From JBJXHN01 sp046233135 (GTDB taxonomy: Bacteria; Pseudomonadota; Alphaproteobacteria; Rhodospirillales; Rhodospirillaceae), in assembly GCA_046233135.1 (NCBI GenBank), contig JBJXHN010000004.1, forward strand, positions 62,001 to 126,000: a stretch of 64,000 nucleotides of DNA, given 5' to 3'. The position numbers were made by a program, and so were the translations under genes. Positions 33,934 through 40,737 of the stretch are shown piece by piece (position 1 is the stretch's first letter; each line of letters begins with the position of its first letter). Below the pieces are notes generated by a model. It searched no databases. It worked only from the letters and a program-made list of their open reading frames with translations, and was not told the DNA's origin.

Positions 33934-34253
33934 CCTCGCAACAGAGCGCAGTCTTGGGGATCATTGAGCGGTATTTCGCCGTGCATGGCACCGGTCCCAC
34001 CTACCGCGAAATCGCGACCCGGTTTGGCTGCTGCAAATCGAACGCCTTTCGGATCGTCACCGATCTCCAGGAGCGCGGTTTCGTCTCGTGCGCTCATGGC
34101 CGCCGCAATTCGATTTTCCCCCTGCCGCACAGGGGGACCGCCTTGCGGCGGTTGATCGATACTGCCCGGGCAGTCGCGGCGGGCAGGGCTTCGCCTGAAA
34201 GCCTTGCCGGTCCTCTGGCGGAGCTGGGCGCTACATCGGCGGAGGACCGATGA
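33927..34253 (+). CDS. LexA-type winged-helix protein without protease domain
   Basis: A 108-residue protein. Residues 1-60 match the N-terminal DNA-binding domain of LexA (LTSQQSAVLGIIERYFAVHGTGPTYREIATRFG, then VTDLQERGFV). The self-cleavage domain is absent; the remainder is a short Ala/Arg helix. It may compete at LexA-like sites or regulate phage genes. It overlaps gam by 7 bases. Confidence 0.7.
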   Translation: MLTSQQSAVLGIIERYFAVHGTGPTYREIATRFGCCKSNAFRIVTDLQERGFVSCAHGRRNSIFPLPHRGTALRRLIDTARAVAAGRASPESLAGPLAELGATSAEDR

Positions 34254-34254
34254 C

Positions 34255-34737
34255 ATGGGCGTGATCGATATCCATGGCCGTCTCCAGGCGGTGCTGGCCG
34301 AGATCCGCGCGGCCGGCGCCGATGAAGCCGATGTCCTCGACGCCCTTTGTCTGCTGGTGGAGGTATCCCCGGCTGGGCCGGCCCGCGATCTGACCGACTA
34401 CGGGCGCACTGCCGAATACGATCGCATGGGCCGGGGGCAGTTGCTCGCCGAAGTCAAGCGCCTACACGATTTGCTGTGGTTGCCGGAAACACAGGATTTT
34501 ACGCGCGGCGTGGAACTGGAGATAGCGCACCAAATAGACCGGTGGGGGCTGGAGCACGACGCGAAAAAAGGCCCTGCCGACTGGTTTTGGACCCTCGGAT
34601 ACCTCGGGGGGAAGGCGCTGGCCGCCCATCAAGCCAAGAACTTTACGAAGGCCCGTCACCACTGCGTCACCGTCGCCGCGCTTATGGGGAATTGGCATCG
34701 GCACATCTCAGCCGAGGTGGATCAATGCCATGACTGA
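34255..34737 (+). CDS. Hypothetical phage protein
   Basis: A 160-residue acidic helical protein. The C-terminal part (ELEIAHQIDRWGLEHDAKKGPADWFWTLGYLGGKALAA then HHCVTVAALMGNWHRHI) has a conserved look with spaced His, Asp and Trp residues, as in some all-helical phage hydrolase-like proteins, but I cannot assign a family with confidence. The start at 34255 follows GGAGGACCGATGAC. It overlaps the methyltransferase gene by 8 bases. Confidence 0.5.
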   Translation: MGVIDIHGRLQAVLAEIRAAGADEADVLDALCLLVEVSPAGPARDLTDYGRTAEYDRMGRGQLLAEVKRLHDLLWLPETQDFTRGVELEIAHQIDRWGLEHDAKKGPADWFWTLGYLGGKALAAHQAKNFTKARHHCVTVAALMGNWHRHISAEVDQCHD

Positions 34738-35353
34738 GCAAGGAACCTTTTGGCACCACCTCTCCGGAGCCCAGCGAGCACCCAGATACAAGTCTCTGGC
34801 CCATCAGGCCAAGGCGGCGGAATGCTACGAGACGCCGCGATGGGCGGCGGCGGCCATCCTGCGCGTCGAGCTGCTGACGCGGGTGGTGTTGGATCCGTGC
34901 TGTGGCACGGGCGTGCTCTCCGAAGCGGCGCTGGATGCCGGCTATGTGGTGATCTCCCAGGACCTCCACGACTGGGGCTACAAGCCGGCGACGGCGGATC
35001 TCGATTTCCTGCGGCCGGATTTCAAAGTCCCGAAAAAAGACTTCAGCGTCTTCATGAACCCGCCTTTTTCGAAGGCCTGCGAGTTCATAGATCGGGCACG
35101 GAGCATGCGGGCGCGAAAGATCGTCTGCTTCCAGCGGCAGGCGTGGCGGGAGTGCGAAACCCGCCGCCGCTGGTGGGAGGAAAACCCGCCGGCCCGGGTC
35201 TGGACCTGCGGAGATCGGGCCACCTGCTGGCTCTTCACGGTGCCGCCTCAGAGCCGCACCGGGAAATCAACAAGCACCCCTTACGCTTGGTATGTCTGGG
35301 AGCGCGGTCACCGGGGCGCCGAGCTCGGCGGCGCCATCTACCGGGACACCTGA
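34730..35353 (+). CDS. Phage DNA adenine-type methyltransferase
   Basis: A 207-residue SAM-dependent methyltransferase. Motif I is DPCCGTG (55-61) and the catalytic motif is NPPF (110-113), the order of N6-adenine or N4-cytosine enzymes. YETPRWAAAAIL is the usual start of phage N6-adenine methyltransferases. No specificity domain or restriction partner is seen, so it probably protects phage DNA or alters promoter binding. It lies in the early region rather than at the right end as Mu's mom does. Confidence 0.8.
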   Translation: MTEQGTFWHHLSGAQRAPRYKSLAHQAKAAECYETPRWAAAAILRVELLTRVVLDPCCGTGVLSEAALDAGYVVISQDLHDWGYKPATADLDFLRPDFKVPKKDFSVFMNPPFSKACEFIDRARSMRARKIVCFQRQAWRECETRRRWWEENPPARVWTCGDRATCWLFTVPPQSRTGKSTSTPYAWYVWERGHRGAELGGAIYRDT

Positions 35354-35356
35354 CCC

Positions 35357-35527
35357 ATGCGCCGCCGCACCCCCAAAGCCGTCACCGTATTGGCCACCTG
35401 CGCCGGCAAGTACCGGTACGTCAGCCCTCAGGTGGCGTACCGGGTGGTTCGGCGCGGCGGTGGTCGCGTGATCTACCGATGCCCCTGCTGTGGCGGGTGG
35501 CATGTGGCCAGCACGAAGAAAGGATAG
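35357..35527 (+). CDS. Small zinc-ribbon-like phage protein
   Basis: A 56-residue basic protein not listed by usual length cut-offs. It reads MRRRTPKAVTVLATCAGKY, ends YRCPCCGGWHVASTKKG, and has one Cys and a CPCC cluster with a nearby His that could hold zinc. It fills the 179-base space between the methyltransferase and gemA with 3- and 5-base gaps, as expected for a real gene. Function unknown. Confidence 0.55.
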   Translation: MRRRTPKAVTVLATCAGKYRYVSPQVAYRVVRRGGGRVIYRCPCCGGWHVASTKKG

Positions 35528-35532
35528 CAGTG

Positions 35533-35997
35533 ATGGTAGGGACGCGAAAAACGGCGCGCTCGCGCTCGGAACGAACTGCGCTTCTCCGGGACATACACGT
35601 CGGCGCGAAGGATCTGAACCTCTCGGAGGACCGCTATCGTGCGCTGCTATCCGGGACCACCGGACACGACTCTTGCAAGGATTGCACGAATACGCAGCTG
35701 GCCGAGGTGATCGTCGAGCTGAAACGCCTCGGCTGGACGAAGAAACCGAAGAAGCGGTTCGTCCCGGCGACCACCAACAAGCAGGCCGCGCTGGTGCACG
35801 TTTTGTGGCGGAAGCTCGGCGAGGCTGGGGCGCTCCATACGCCTACCAGGGAAGGCCTGCGGGCTTTTTGCGTCCGGCAATTGGGGCTTGGTCCCGGCGT
35901 GGCCGCCGATCCGGACATGCTGTCGGTCGAGCAGTTGGGGCCGGTGATTGAGGCACTGAAAGATATGTGCAAGCGGGACGGGGTGAAGCTGAGATGA
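35533..35997 (+). CDS. GemA-like regulatory protein (Mu gp16, DUF1018)
   Basis: A 154-residue protein of the DUF1018 family. Typical segments are LRDIHVGAKDLNLSEDRYRALLSGTTGHDSC, LAEVIVELKRLGW and ALVHVLWRKLGEAGAL, then LRAFCVRQLG and LSVEQLGPVIEALKDMCKR. In Mu the gemA product changes host gene expression and DNA supercoiling. It is the last gene of the rightward early/semi-essential region before the leftward cargo gene. Confidence 0.88.
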   Translation: MVGTRKTARSRSERTALLRDIHVGAKDLNLSEDRYRALLSGTTGHDSCKDCTNTQLAEVIVELKRLGWTKKPKKRFVPATTNKQAALVHVLWRKLGEAGALHTPTREGLRAFCVRQLGLGPGVAADPDMLSVEQLGPVIEALKDMCKRDGVKLR

Positions 35998-36035
35998 CGA
36001 TGTTCAAAGAGCGGGGAAGGCTACCCACTGCCACT

Positions 36036-36941
36036 TTAGTTAAATGGCAATTCCATCTGCTGCATAGAACTCTTATGGTCGAGCACTTCAAGAAGCTCGT
36101 GCTCCACACGGAGTCCGCCAGCAGTGCGCCATTGCGTTGTTCTAATGCGACATCTCAAAACGTCGTCTTTGGCGAAACTTTCCTGTCTATTTTCTATTCT
36201 GTTAAGAAAATTTTCATCTGCTACTTTGACGCTGATGGTGTTTTCCCCGTCGAACAGACGCCACTTGTTGCCGCCTTTGAATGCCAGGGCGACAATGGTG
36301 AAGGCGCGTTCGTAAGTGTCTTCCAGTACGGGTTCGCGCTCAAGGTCAGGCACCTCGAAGGCGGGCAAGTCTTCCTTCGAAAGGACCTCCATGGTCTCCT
36401 TTTCGGTTCCAGTGGCTACAGTGTCGATGCCCTCCCGCTCCAAGGGTTTGACCATATCCGCCAGAGAGCGCCGGACAGCCTTGTCCTGGTAAAGCCGTAC
36501 AACGGGTTCCGGCACGTCAGCTTCCGCGCCGTCTTCCAAAACCACCGTGACCGACCCGCTTTGCATCGTCGAGATGCTCTTGATCGCACGGCCTCGCACC
36601 CACTTAACAAATCGCAAAAGCGTCGATGTGGCGCCCTTGGCGATGTCCTTGGCGCTGAATCCCAGAAAGCCGAGAAGGGCTGTGAGGGTAACCAGATCTT
36701 CTCCGGTAAAGAAGTCCTTGAATGCTTGAAACCAGGACTGATCACACAGCAGATCGATGGTGCAGGAGCCTGCCTTAACTGCCTTAACGGTGACTTTAAT
36801 CCGAGATTTATCGCCATTCAGGACCCGATTGGCGTCCTCGACGGCTTTGCCAATCGCCAGCAGGGCGCCGGCCAGATCGCGCACGGTCATGGTGCCGTCT
36901 TCCAGCGCCACGCCGTCATAGGTCACGCGAAAACTCTCCAT
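36036..36941 (-). CDS. Leftward cargo gene of unknown function
   Basis: A 301-residue protein on the strand opposite to the phage operons, convergent with gemA. The ATG at 36941 has CGGAG 8 bases upstream; an upstream TTG is less likely. The N-terminal part (FRVTYDGVALEDGTMTVRDLAGALLAIGKAVEDANRVLNGD) and a hydrophobic segment (LVTLTALLGFLGFSAKDIAKGA) are followed by an acidic beta-rich half (SVTVVLEDGAEADVPEP, FTIVALAFKGGNKWRLFDGENTISVKV). It is visibly less GC-rich than its neighbours, which suggests separate acquisition. This looks like a moron expressed in the lysogen. No function is claimed. Confidence 0.75.
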   Translation of the reverse strand: MESFRVTYDGVALEDGTMTVRDLAGALLAIGKAVEDANRVLNGDKSRIKVTVKAVKAGSCTIDLLCDQSWFQAFKDFFTGEDLVTLTALLGFLGFSAKDIAKGATSTLLRFVKWVRGRAIKSISTMQSGSVTVVLEDGAEADVPEPVVRLYQDKAVRRSLADMVKPLEREGIDTVATGTEKETMEVLSKEDLPAFEVPDLEREPVLEDTYERAFTIVALAFKGGNKWRLFDGENTISVKVADENFLNRIENRQESFAKDDVLRCRIRTTQWRTAGGLRVEHELLEVLDHKSSMQQMELPFN

Positions 36942-37075
36942 GAAACCAGCTCCGTTCAATCATTAAACGGGAGCTTAGCAAAGCAATGTCCGGGGCGGGA
37001 CCCCTTGATTGAAGGAGTCTCATATTACCCGCTTCCAGTGATCCGCAGGTGTGCCTGGAACCGGAGGGAGTACCA

Positions 37076-37294
37076 ATGACACAGCAGCCGGATCTTTTCC
37101 CTGGCACCAAGCCCAAGCGCCGCTCACCGAAGGTGCTGATGCAGGTGGTCGATGCGGGCGATCACGGGTGCGTCACTGAGTACAAGTGGTTCGTCCATCT
37201 GGTTTGCCCGAAATGTGGGCATGACGACGGCTGGAGCGAGCATCACACCAAGCGAGAGGCGGAGCGGCAACCCTGTCCGGTGTGCAACCGATGA
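37076..37294 (+). CDS. Small zinc-finger phage protein
   Basis: A 72-residue protein with two Cys pairs, LVCPKCGHDDGWSEHH and QPCPVCNR, forming a C4 zinc ribbon. It starts after CCGGAGGGAG. The stop overlaps the ATG of the Mor-like gene (ATGA), so the two are coupled and may work together in late-gene activation; that link is an inference. Confidence 0.65.
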   Translation: MTQQPDLFPGTKPKRRSPKVLMQVVDAGDHGCVTEYKWFVHLVCPKCGHDDGWSEHHTKREAERQPCPVCNR

Positions 37295-37764
37295 CCCACA
37301 CGAACAGAGATGTTTACGGCAGTCTGCCAGAGCCTGCCAGGGTGCTGCTCGAAAGCCCTGGTGGTGCTGCTTTAATGTGGCGGGTGATCGGCCGCCTTGG
37401 CGGCCAGCGCATCACCATCCCGGTTCGTCTGGCTAACCAGAACCTGCTGGTGCGGGAGCTGGGGTGGGCCGACGCCAATGCGGTTTGGCAGGCCTGGCGA
37501 GGCCGGTACGGTGCCGGCGGAGAAATCTCCGTCACCGTGCCCCGGCTGACTGTGGCTCGCCGTCTGGCCAGGGCGCGGTATATCCTCGGCCTCGTAGAGA
37601 CCGAGAAGGCACCTTCGGTACGGGAAATTGCGAGGACGCTTTCGCTCCACGAACGCACCATATACGATGACCTGAAACTGGCGCGCGAGGACAGGACGCG
37701 CCTGGCCGCCGGCGGGAAAGCCCCGGTGACCACACCCCCGCAGCTTGATCTATTCAGCCGCTGA
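37291..37764 (+). CDS. Mor-like late transcription activator
   Basis: A 157-residue regulator. The middle part (ALMWRVIGRLGGQRITIPVRLA) resembles the dimerisation region of Mor/C proteins with G-x-x-I/V-x-I-P. The C-terminal part has a helix-turn-helix (SVREIARTLSLHERTIYDDLKLA). Mor and C of Mu activate middle and late promoters by binding a dyad upstream of -35. A 22-bp palindrome overlaps its own stop codon, immediately before the lysis genes, and recurs before the capsid operon. This position strongly suggests its target. Confidence 0.75.
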   Translation: MTHTNRDVYGSLPEPARVLLESPGGAALMWRVIGRLGGQRITIPVRLANQNLLVRELGWADANAVWQAWRGRYGAGGEISVTVPRLTVARRLARARYILGLVETEKAPSVREIARTLSLHERTIYDDLKLAREDRTRLAAGGKAPVTTPPQLDLFSR

Positions 37765-37804
37765 AGTTCTTCAGCGGCCCGGCGCGGCGCGCATAGGGCA
37801 CGCT
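37757..37804 (+). promoter_or_regulatory. Late promoter 1: palindromic activator site
   Basis: A perfect 10-2-10 palindrome with core GCTGAAG-TT-CTTCAGC spans 37,757-37,778. It is followed by CCCGGCGC and GCGCATAGGGC. The same core and downstream pattern recur at 45,788-45,830 (CCCGCCGC and GCGCTATCGGC). Mor-type activators bind dyads centred near -43, which would place transcription start about 20 bases before the endolysin ATG at 37,832. Confidence 0.65.
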
Positions 37805-37831
37805 CTTCCGAGTTTTAACGGGAGACGATCA

Positions 37832-38500
37832 ATGCCCTTCGACCTTAATCCCCGCAGCAGGAAGAACCTGGAAGGTGTCCATCTGGACCTTGGCGCAGTG
37901 GTGTACCGCGCCGCTGAGATGGCCGAGGTCGACGACTTTACGTTCGTGGTCACGGAGGGGGTTCGGAGCATCGATCGGCAACGCGAGATGGTGGCCAAGG
38001 GGCTGTCTCGCACCACGAACAGCCGGCATCTCCATGGCTGCGCTGTCGACCTCATGGTGATGCTCGGGGGGCACCGTCCCACTTGGGAAGTTCCCGCCTA
38101 TCACTGCTTGTCCGATCTGGTGAAATCGGCGGCCGAGAGTGTTGGTGTCCCCATCGAGTGGGGCGGGGACTGGAAAAGTTTCTTCGATGGTCCCCATTTC
38201 CAGCTGCCCCGCGACCGGTATCCCGACTGCCAGCCGATTCCGCCGGAAGTCGGTTCATCGTCCGCAGTGGTGCCGGGGCAGCGTGGCGGGGCTGTTCGAT
38301 GCCTTCAGACAAACCTGAATGCCGCGTTCCCCCACCTGAAGCCCTCTCTTGACATTGATGGAGACTACGGCACCAGGACGCGCCGCCGCGTGGTCGCGGT
38401 CCAAGGCATCATCTTGTCACCGGACAAAGGCGGAATCTGGGGAGTTGGTAGCCAAGACAGCTTCCGGGAATATTGCCGCGCCCACGGCATCTCGTTGTAA
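37832..38500 (+). CDS. Endolysin: M15-family peptidase with peptidoglycan-binding domain
   Basis: A 222-residue protein. Residues 1-140 are an M15-type metallopeptidase (VVTEGVRSIDRQREMVAKGLSRTTNSRHLHGCAVDL, zinc ligands His and Asp in SRHLHGCAVDL and the later His in FDGPHFQL) like L-alanyl-D-glutamate endopeptidases. The C-terminal 70 residues look like a peptidoglycan-binding domain (GGAVRCLQTNLNAAF, DGDYGTRTRRRVVAVQ). No signal peptide is present, so the next gene, a holin, should release it. ATG at 37832 follows GGGAG. Confidence 0.88.
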   Translation: MPFDLNPRSRKNLEGVHLDLGAVVYRAAEMAEVDDFTFVVTEGVRSIDRQREMVAKGLSRTTNSRHLHGCAVDLMVMLGGHRPTWEVPAYHCLSDLVKSAAESVGVPIEWGGDWKSFFDGPHFQLPRDRYPDCQPIPPEVGSSSAVVPGQRGGAVRCLQTNLNAAFPHLKPSLDIDGDYGTRTRRRVVAVQGIILSPDKGGIWGVGSQDSFREYCRAHGISL

Positions 38501-38514
38501 GCGGGGGTGCTGAT

Positions 38515-39030
38515 ATGGACATCGGCGGGCTCATTAAAGGCGGTCTCAAGACGGCGCTGAACGTCGTCACCGGAGGTCTCGGCGGCACCATCTGGGACAT
38601 TGTCGAGGGTGCTGTCGGGGATGACCTGGCGCCGGACCAGAAAGCTGCCCTGAAGATCGCCATTGAGGGCGAGATCACCAAGCGCCAGATCGCCGCTGCC
38701 GAGGCGGCCGCCGAGGCCGAAGCCGCTGTGACAAGGCGGGCCGCCGAGCTGGAGGGCACCGCGTCTGACCTCCGGTCGCTGCCCATTGTCGGGCGGTTGA
38801 TCTTGTTCCTCCGTGGCTGCCAGCGCCCCGCCTGGGGGTTCGCGACGCTGGTGGTGGATTGGCAGGTGTTCAGCGGGGCGTGGTTTCTGCCTGAGACCGG
38901 ACCTATGGCCAACGCTTTTTGGGCCATCAACATCCTGGTGCTCGGGTTCCTGTTCGGGGAGCGGACAATCCTCAATTTGATGCCCGCCATCACCGCCATG
39001 ATGACGGCCAGAGGCAAAACCAATGGATGA
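38515..39030 (+). CDS. Phage holin (3TM type)
   Basis: A 171-residue protein. A charged helical N-terminal half (KAALKIAIEGEITKRQIAAAEAAAEAEAAV) is followed by membrane segments around PIVGRLILFLRGCQRPAWGFATLVVDWQVF and FWAINILVLGFLFGERTILNLMPAI. This matches the 3TM holin family also used by gene transfer agents. It would form holes in the inner membrane to release the endolysin encoded 15 bases upstream. Confidence 0.8.
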   Translation: MDIGGLIKGGLKTALNVVTGGLGGTIWDIVEGAVGDDLAPDQKAALKIAIEGEITKRQIAAAEAAAEAEAAVTRRAAELEGTASDLRSLPIVGRLILFLRGCQRPAWGFATLVVDWQVFSGAWFLPETGPMANAFWAINILVLGFLFGERTILNLMPAITAMMTARGKTNG

Positions 39031-39226
39031 CGGAGACATCGCCCAGGCGGTTGCTCAGCGGCACCTCGGTGGCCTCTTGGCGGCCTACCATGCTCGCGCG
39101 AAGCCGCAAGGTAATGGGGTCTGCTGCGATTGCGGCGCCGAGATCCCGCCTGCGCGGCTCGCTGCCGTGCCCGGGGCTATCAGGTGCATTGACTGTCAAG
39201 AGTGGGCGGAAGGTGGGTGGGCGTGA
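39023..39226 (+). CDS. TraR/DksA-type zinc-finger protein
   Basis: A 67-residue protein with the C4 zinc finger of TraR/DksA: CCDCGAEIPPARLAAVPGAIRCIDCQ. TraR-like proteins bind in the RNA polymerase secondary channel and mimic ppGpp/DksA effects, shifting transcription to phage needs. The N-terminal helix (DIAQAVAQRHLGGLLAAYHA) fits. It overlaps the holin gene by 8 bases and the next start by GTGA. Confidence 0.8.
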   Translation: MDDGDIAQAVAQRHLGGLLAAYHARAKPQGNGVCCDCGAEIPPARLAAVPGAIRCIDCQEWAEGGWA

Positions 39227-39684
39227 CGGAGATCCCGAGTTTGGCCGAAGGCCTTGATCTGGCCATGCAGATCGGACAGGTCGCGGCGGTGATCGTGGCT
39301 ATCGCCGCACCCGTGTTGGTCTGGCGTCTCCAGCGCGTTTTCCCCACGCGCGTCGAGCTGGGCGCGCTCGACGACCGTGTTTTGGAGGTCGAACGGGGCC
39401 TCTCCACCAAGGCGGATAAGGCAGTCGTCAATGAATACCGAGACGCCCACCTGAAGCTGCATGAGGCGCTCACTCGGCAGCTTGGGGAAATAGAGGACGA
39501 CGTCCTCCAGCTGAAGGTTCGGGTGGATGCCCTGCCTACCAAGGATGACATCGGCGGTCTGCGCACGATGCTCGCCGAGGTGCAATCGGACATCAGAAAT
39601 CAGGCGACATCACTCGCGTGGCTCAAAGAGGGCCTCGATGTCCTGGTCAAGCATGAAATCGGAGGGGGAAGCGCGAATGGCTGA
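39223..39684 (+). CDS. DUF2730-type phage membrane/coiled-coil protein
   Basis: A 153-residue protein with one membrane helix (IGQVAAVIVAIAAPVLVWRL, about 15-38) and a long coiled coil (DDRVLEVERGLSTKADKAVVNEYRDAHLKLHEALTRQLGEIEDDVLQLKVRVD). This is the DUF2730 layout of genes placed before gp27 in Mu-like phages. A lysis (spanin-like) or assembly role is possible. GTG start overlaps the previous TGA. Confidence 0.7.
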   Translation: MTEIPSLAEGLDLAMQIGQVAAVIVAIAAPVLVWRLQRVFPTRVELGALDDRVLEVERGLSTKADKAVVNEYRDAHLKLHEALTRQLGEIEDDVLQLKVRVDALPTKDDIGGLRTMLAEVQSDIRNQATSLAWLKEGLDVLVKHEIGGGSANG

Positions 39685-40237
39685 TGTGACCGAAGCCTGG
39701 TCGGCGCACGTCCGGCTGGCCATGCTGATCTGTCTGTCGGGAGCGGCGCCCGAGGATATTCAACGGCGCCGGTTTTTGGACACCTTGGCCGGGGCACCTG
39801 GAGAGTCCGCGACGGGCAGCCTGCTGGCCGATCTGCTGGGCATTACACGGGAGCAGGTGGCGGCCATCGCCGTCACGCTCGCCGCTGCGGGGCTGGTGGA
39901 GGTCGAGAGAGGTGCCGTTTTCGGCGTCTACCTCACCGAGGCGGGGCGCGCGGTTTCGGCCGGTCAAGATACGGTCTCTGGCGTGGCGGGGGATTTCGAC
40001 AGTGCGGTATTGGCCGACGCCCTGAATTGCATGGCTCTGCGCGTCACGGTGGCTGACGTGTTGTGCCATCTCGACTTTTTGCGAGAACACGATTTAGTCG
40101 ATGACGATTACCGGATCACCGACGGCGGCCGGCTGGTGGTTCGTGGGCTAAAAAAGGTGGCGGGCGTTAAAGTGCCGTCGCGGGCGACCATGATGCGCGC
40201 CGCCGCCGCTGCCGCGCGCGCAAAGATGATGTCCTGA
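39677..40237 (+). CDS. Phage protein with two winged-helix-like repeats
   Basis: A 186-residue protein at the place of the VpaChn25_0724-type gene of Mu-like phages. It appears to contain two similar units: about 28-90 (GSLLADLLGITREQVAAIAVTLAAAGLVEVERGAVFGVYLTEAGR) and about 110-165 (LNCMALRVTVADVLCHLDFLREHDLVDDDYRITDGGRLVVRG). Each ends in a wing-like strand pair. The usual protein has one unit. Role unknown; it is next to packaging genes. Confidence 0.6.
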   Translation: MADVTEAWSAHVRLAMLICLSGAAPEDIQRRRFLDTLAGAPGESATGSLLADLLGITREQVAAIAVTLAAAGLVEVERGAVFGVYLTEAGRAVSAGQDTVSGVAGDFDSAVLADALNCMALRVTVADVLCHLDFLREHDLVDDDYRITDGGRLVVRGLKKVAGVKVPSRATMMRAAAAAARAKMMS

Positions 40238-40737
40238 TGGCGCACCCACCGGAAATCCGCGCCAAAGCCCGGGCGGCCTATGTCCACGAACGCCTGTCTC
40301 CGGAGGCGGTCGCCGAGCGCCTCGGCGTGGGTGTCGCGACGGTGCGGCGCTGGAAGTCGGCCGATGCCTGTATGGGCGATGATTGGGATAAGGCCAGGGC
40401 GGCCACCGCCCTGTCCCAGTCGGGCGCCGGGGCCATCGCCCAGCTGGTGCTGCTCGATTTTCTGACCTTGCACCAGTCTACGGTCGAAGACCTGCGCAAC
40501 ACGCCGGACGTGCCGGCCTTGGATCGTGCCGAGGCACTCTCACGGCTGGCCGACGCGTTCACGAAGACCATGAACGCGGTGGCGAAGGCCTCTCCGGATC
40601 TCGGGCGCTTTGCCGTGGCCAGTGAGCTGTTGCAAGACCTCGCGGTCTGGGTCCACGAAAACCGGCCGGATCAGGCGCCAGCTGTGGCGGAGCTGCTGGA
40701 GCCCTTTGGGTCCTTCATCGCCAAAAAGTACGGTTAA
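40237..40737 (+). CDS. DUF1804 protein, terminase small-subunit-like
   Basis: A 166-residue protein of the DUF1804 family. The N-terminal helix-turn-helix (LSPEAVAERLGVGVATVRRWKSAD), DDWDKARAATALS and the C-terminal LLQDLAVWVHENRPDQAPAVAELLEPFG are characteristic. It directly precedes the large terminase (TAATG overlap) and probably recognises DNA for packaging. Confidence 0.8.
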   Translation: MAHPPEIRAKARAAYVHERLSPEAVAERLGVGVATVRRWKSADACMGDDWDKARAATALSQSGAGAIAQLVLLDFLTLHQSTVEDLRNTPDVPALDRAEALSRLADAFTKTMNAVAKASPDLGRFAVASELLQDLAVWVHENRPDQAPAVAELLEPFGSFIAKKYG

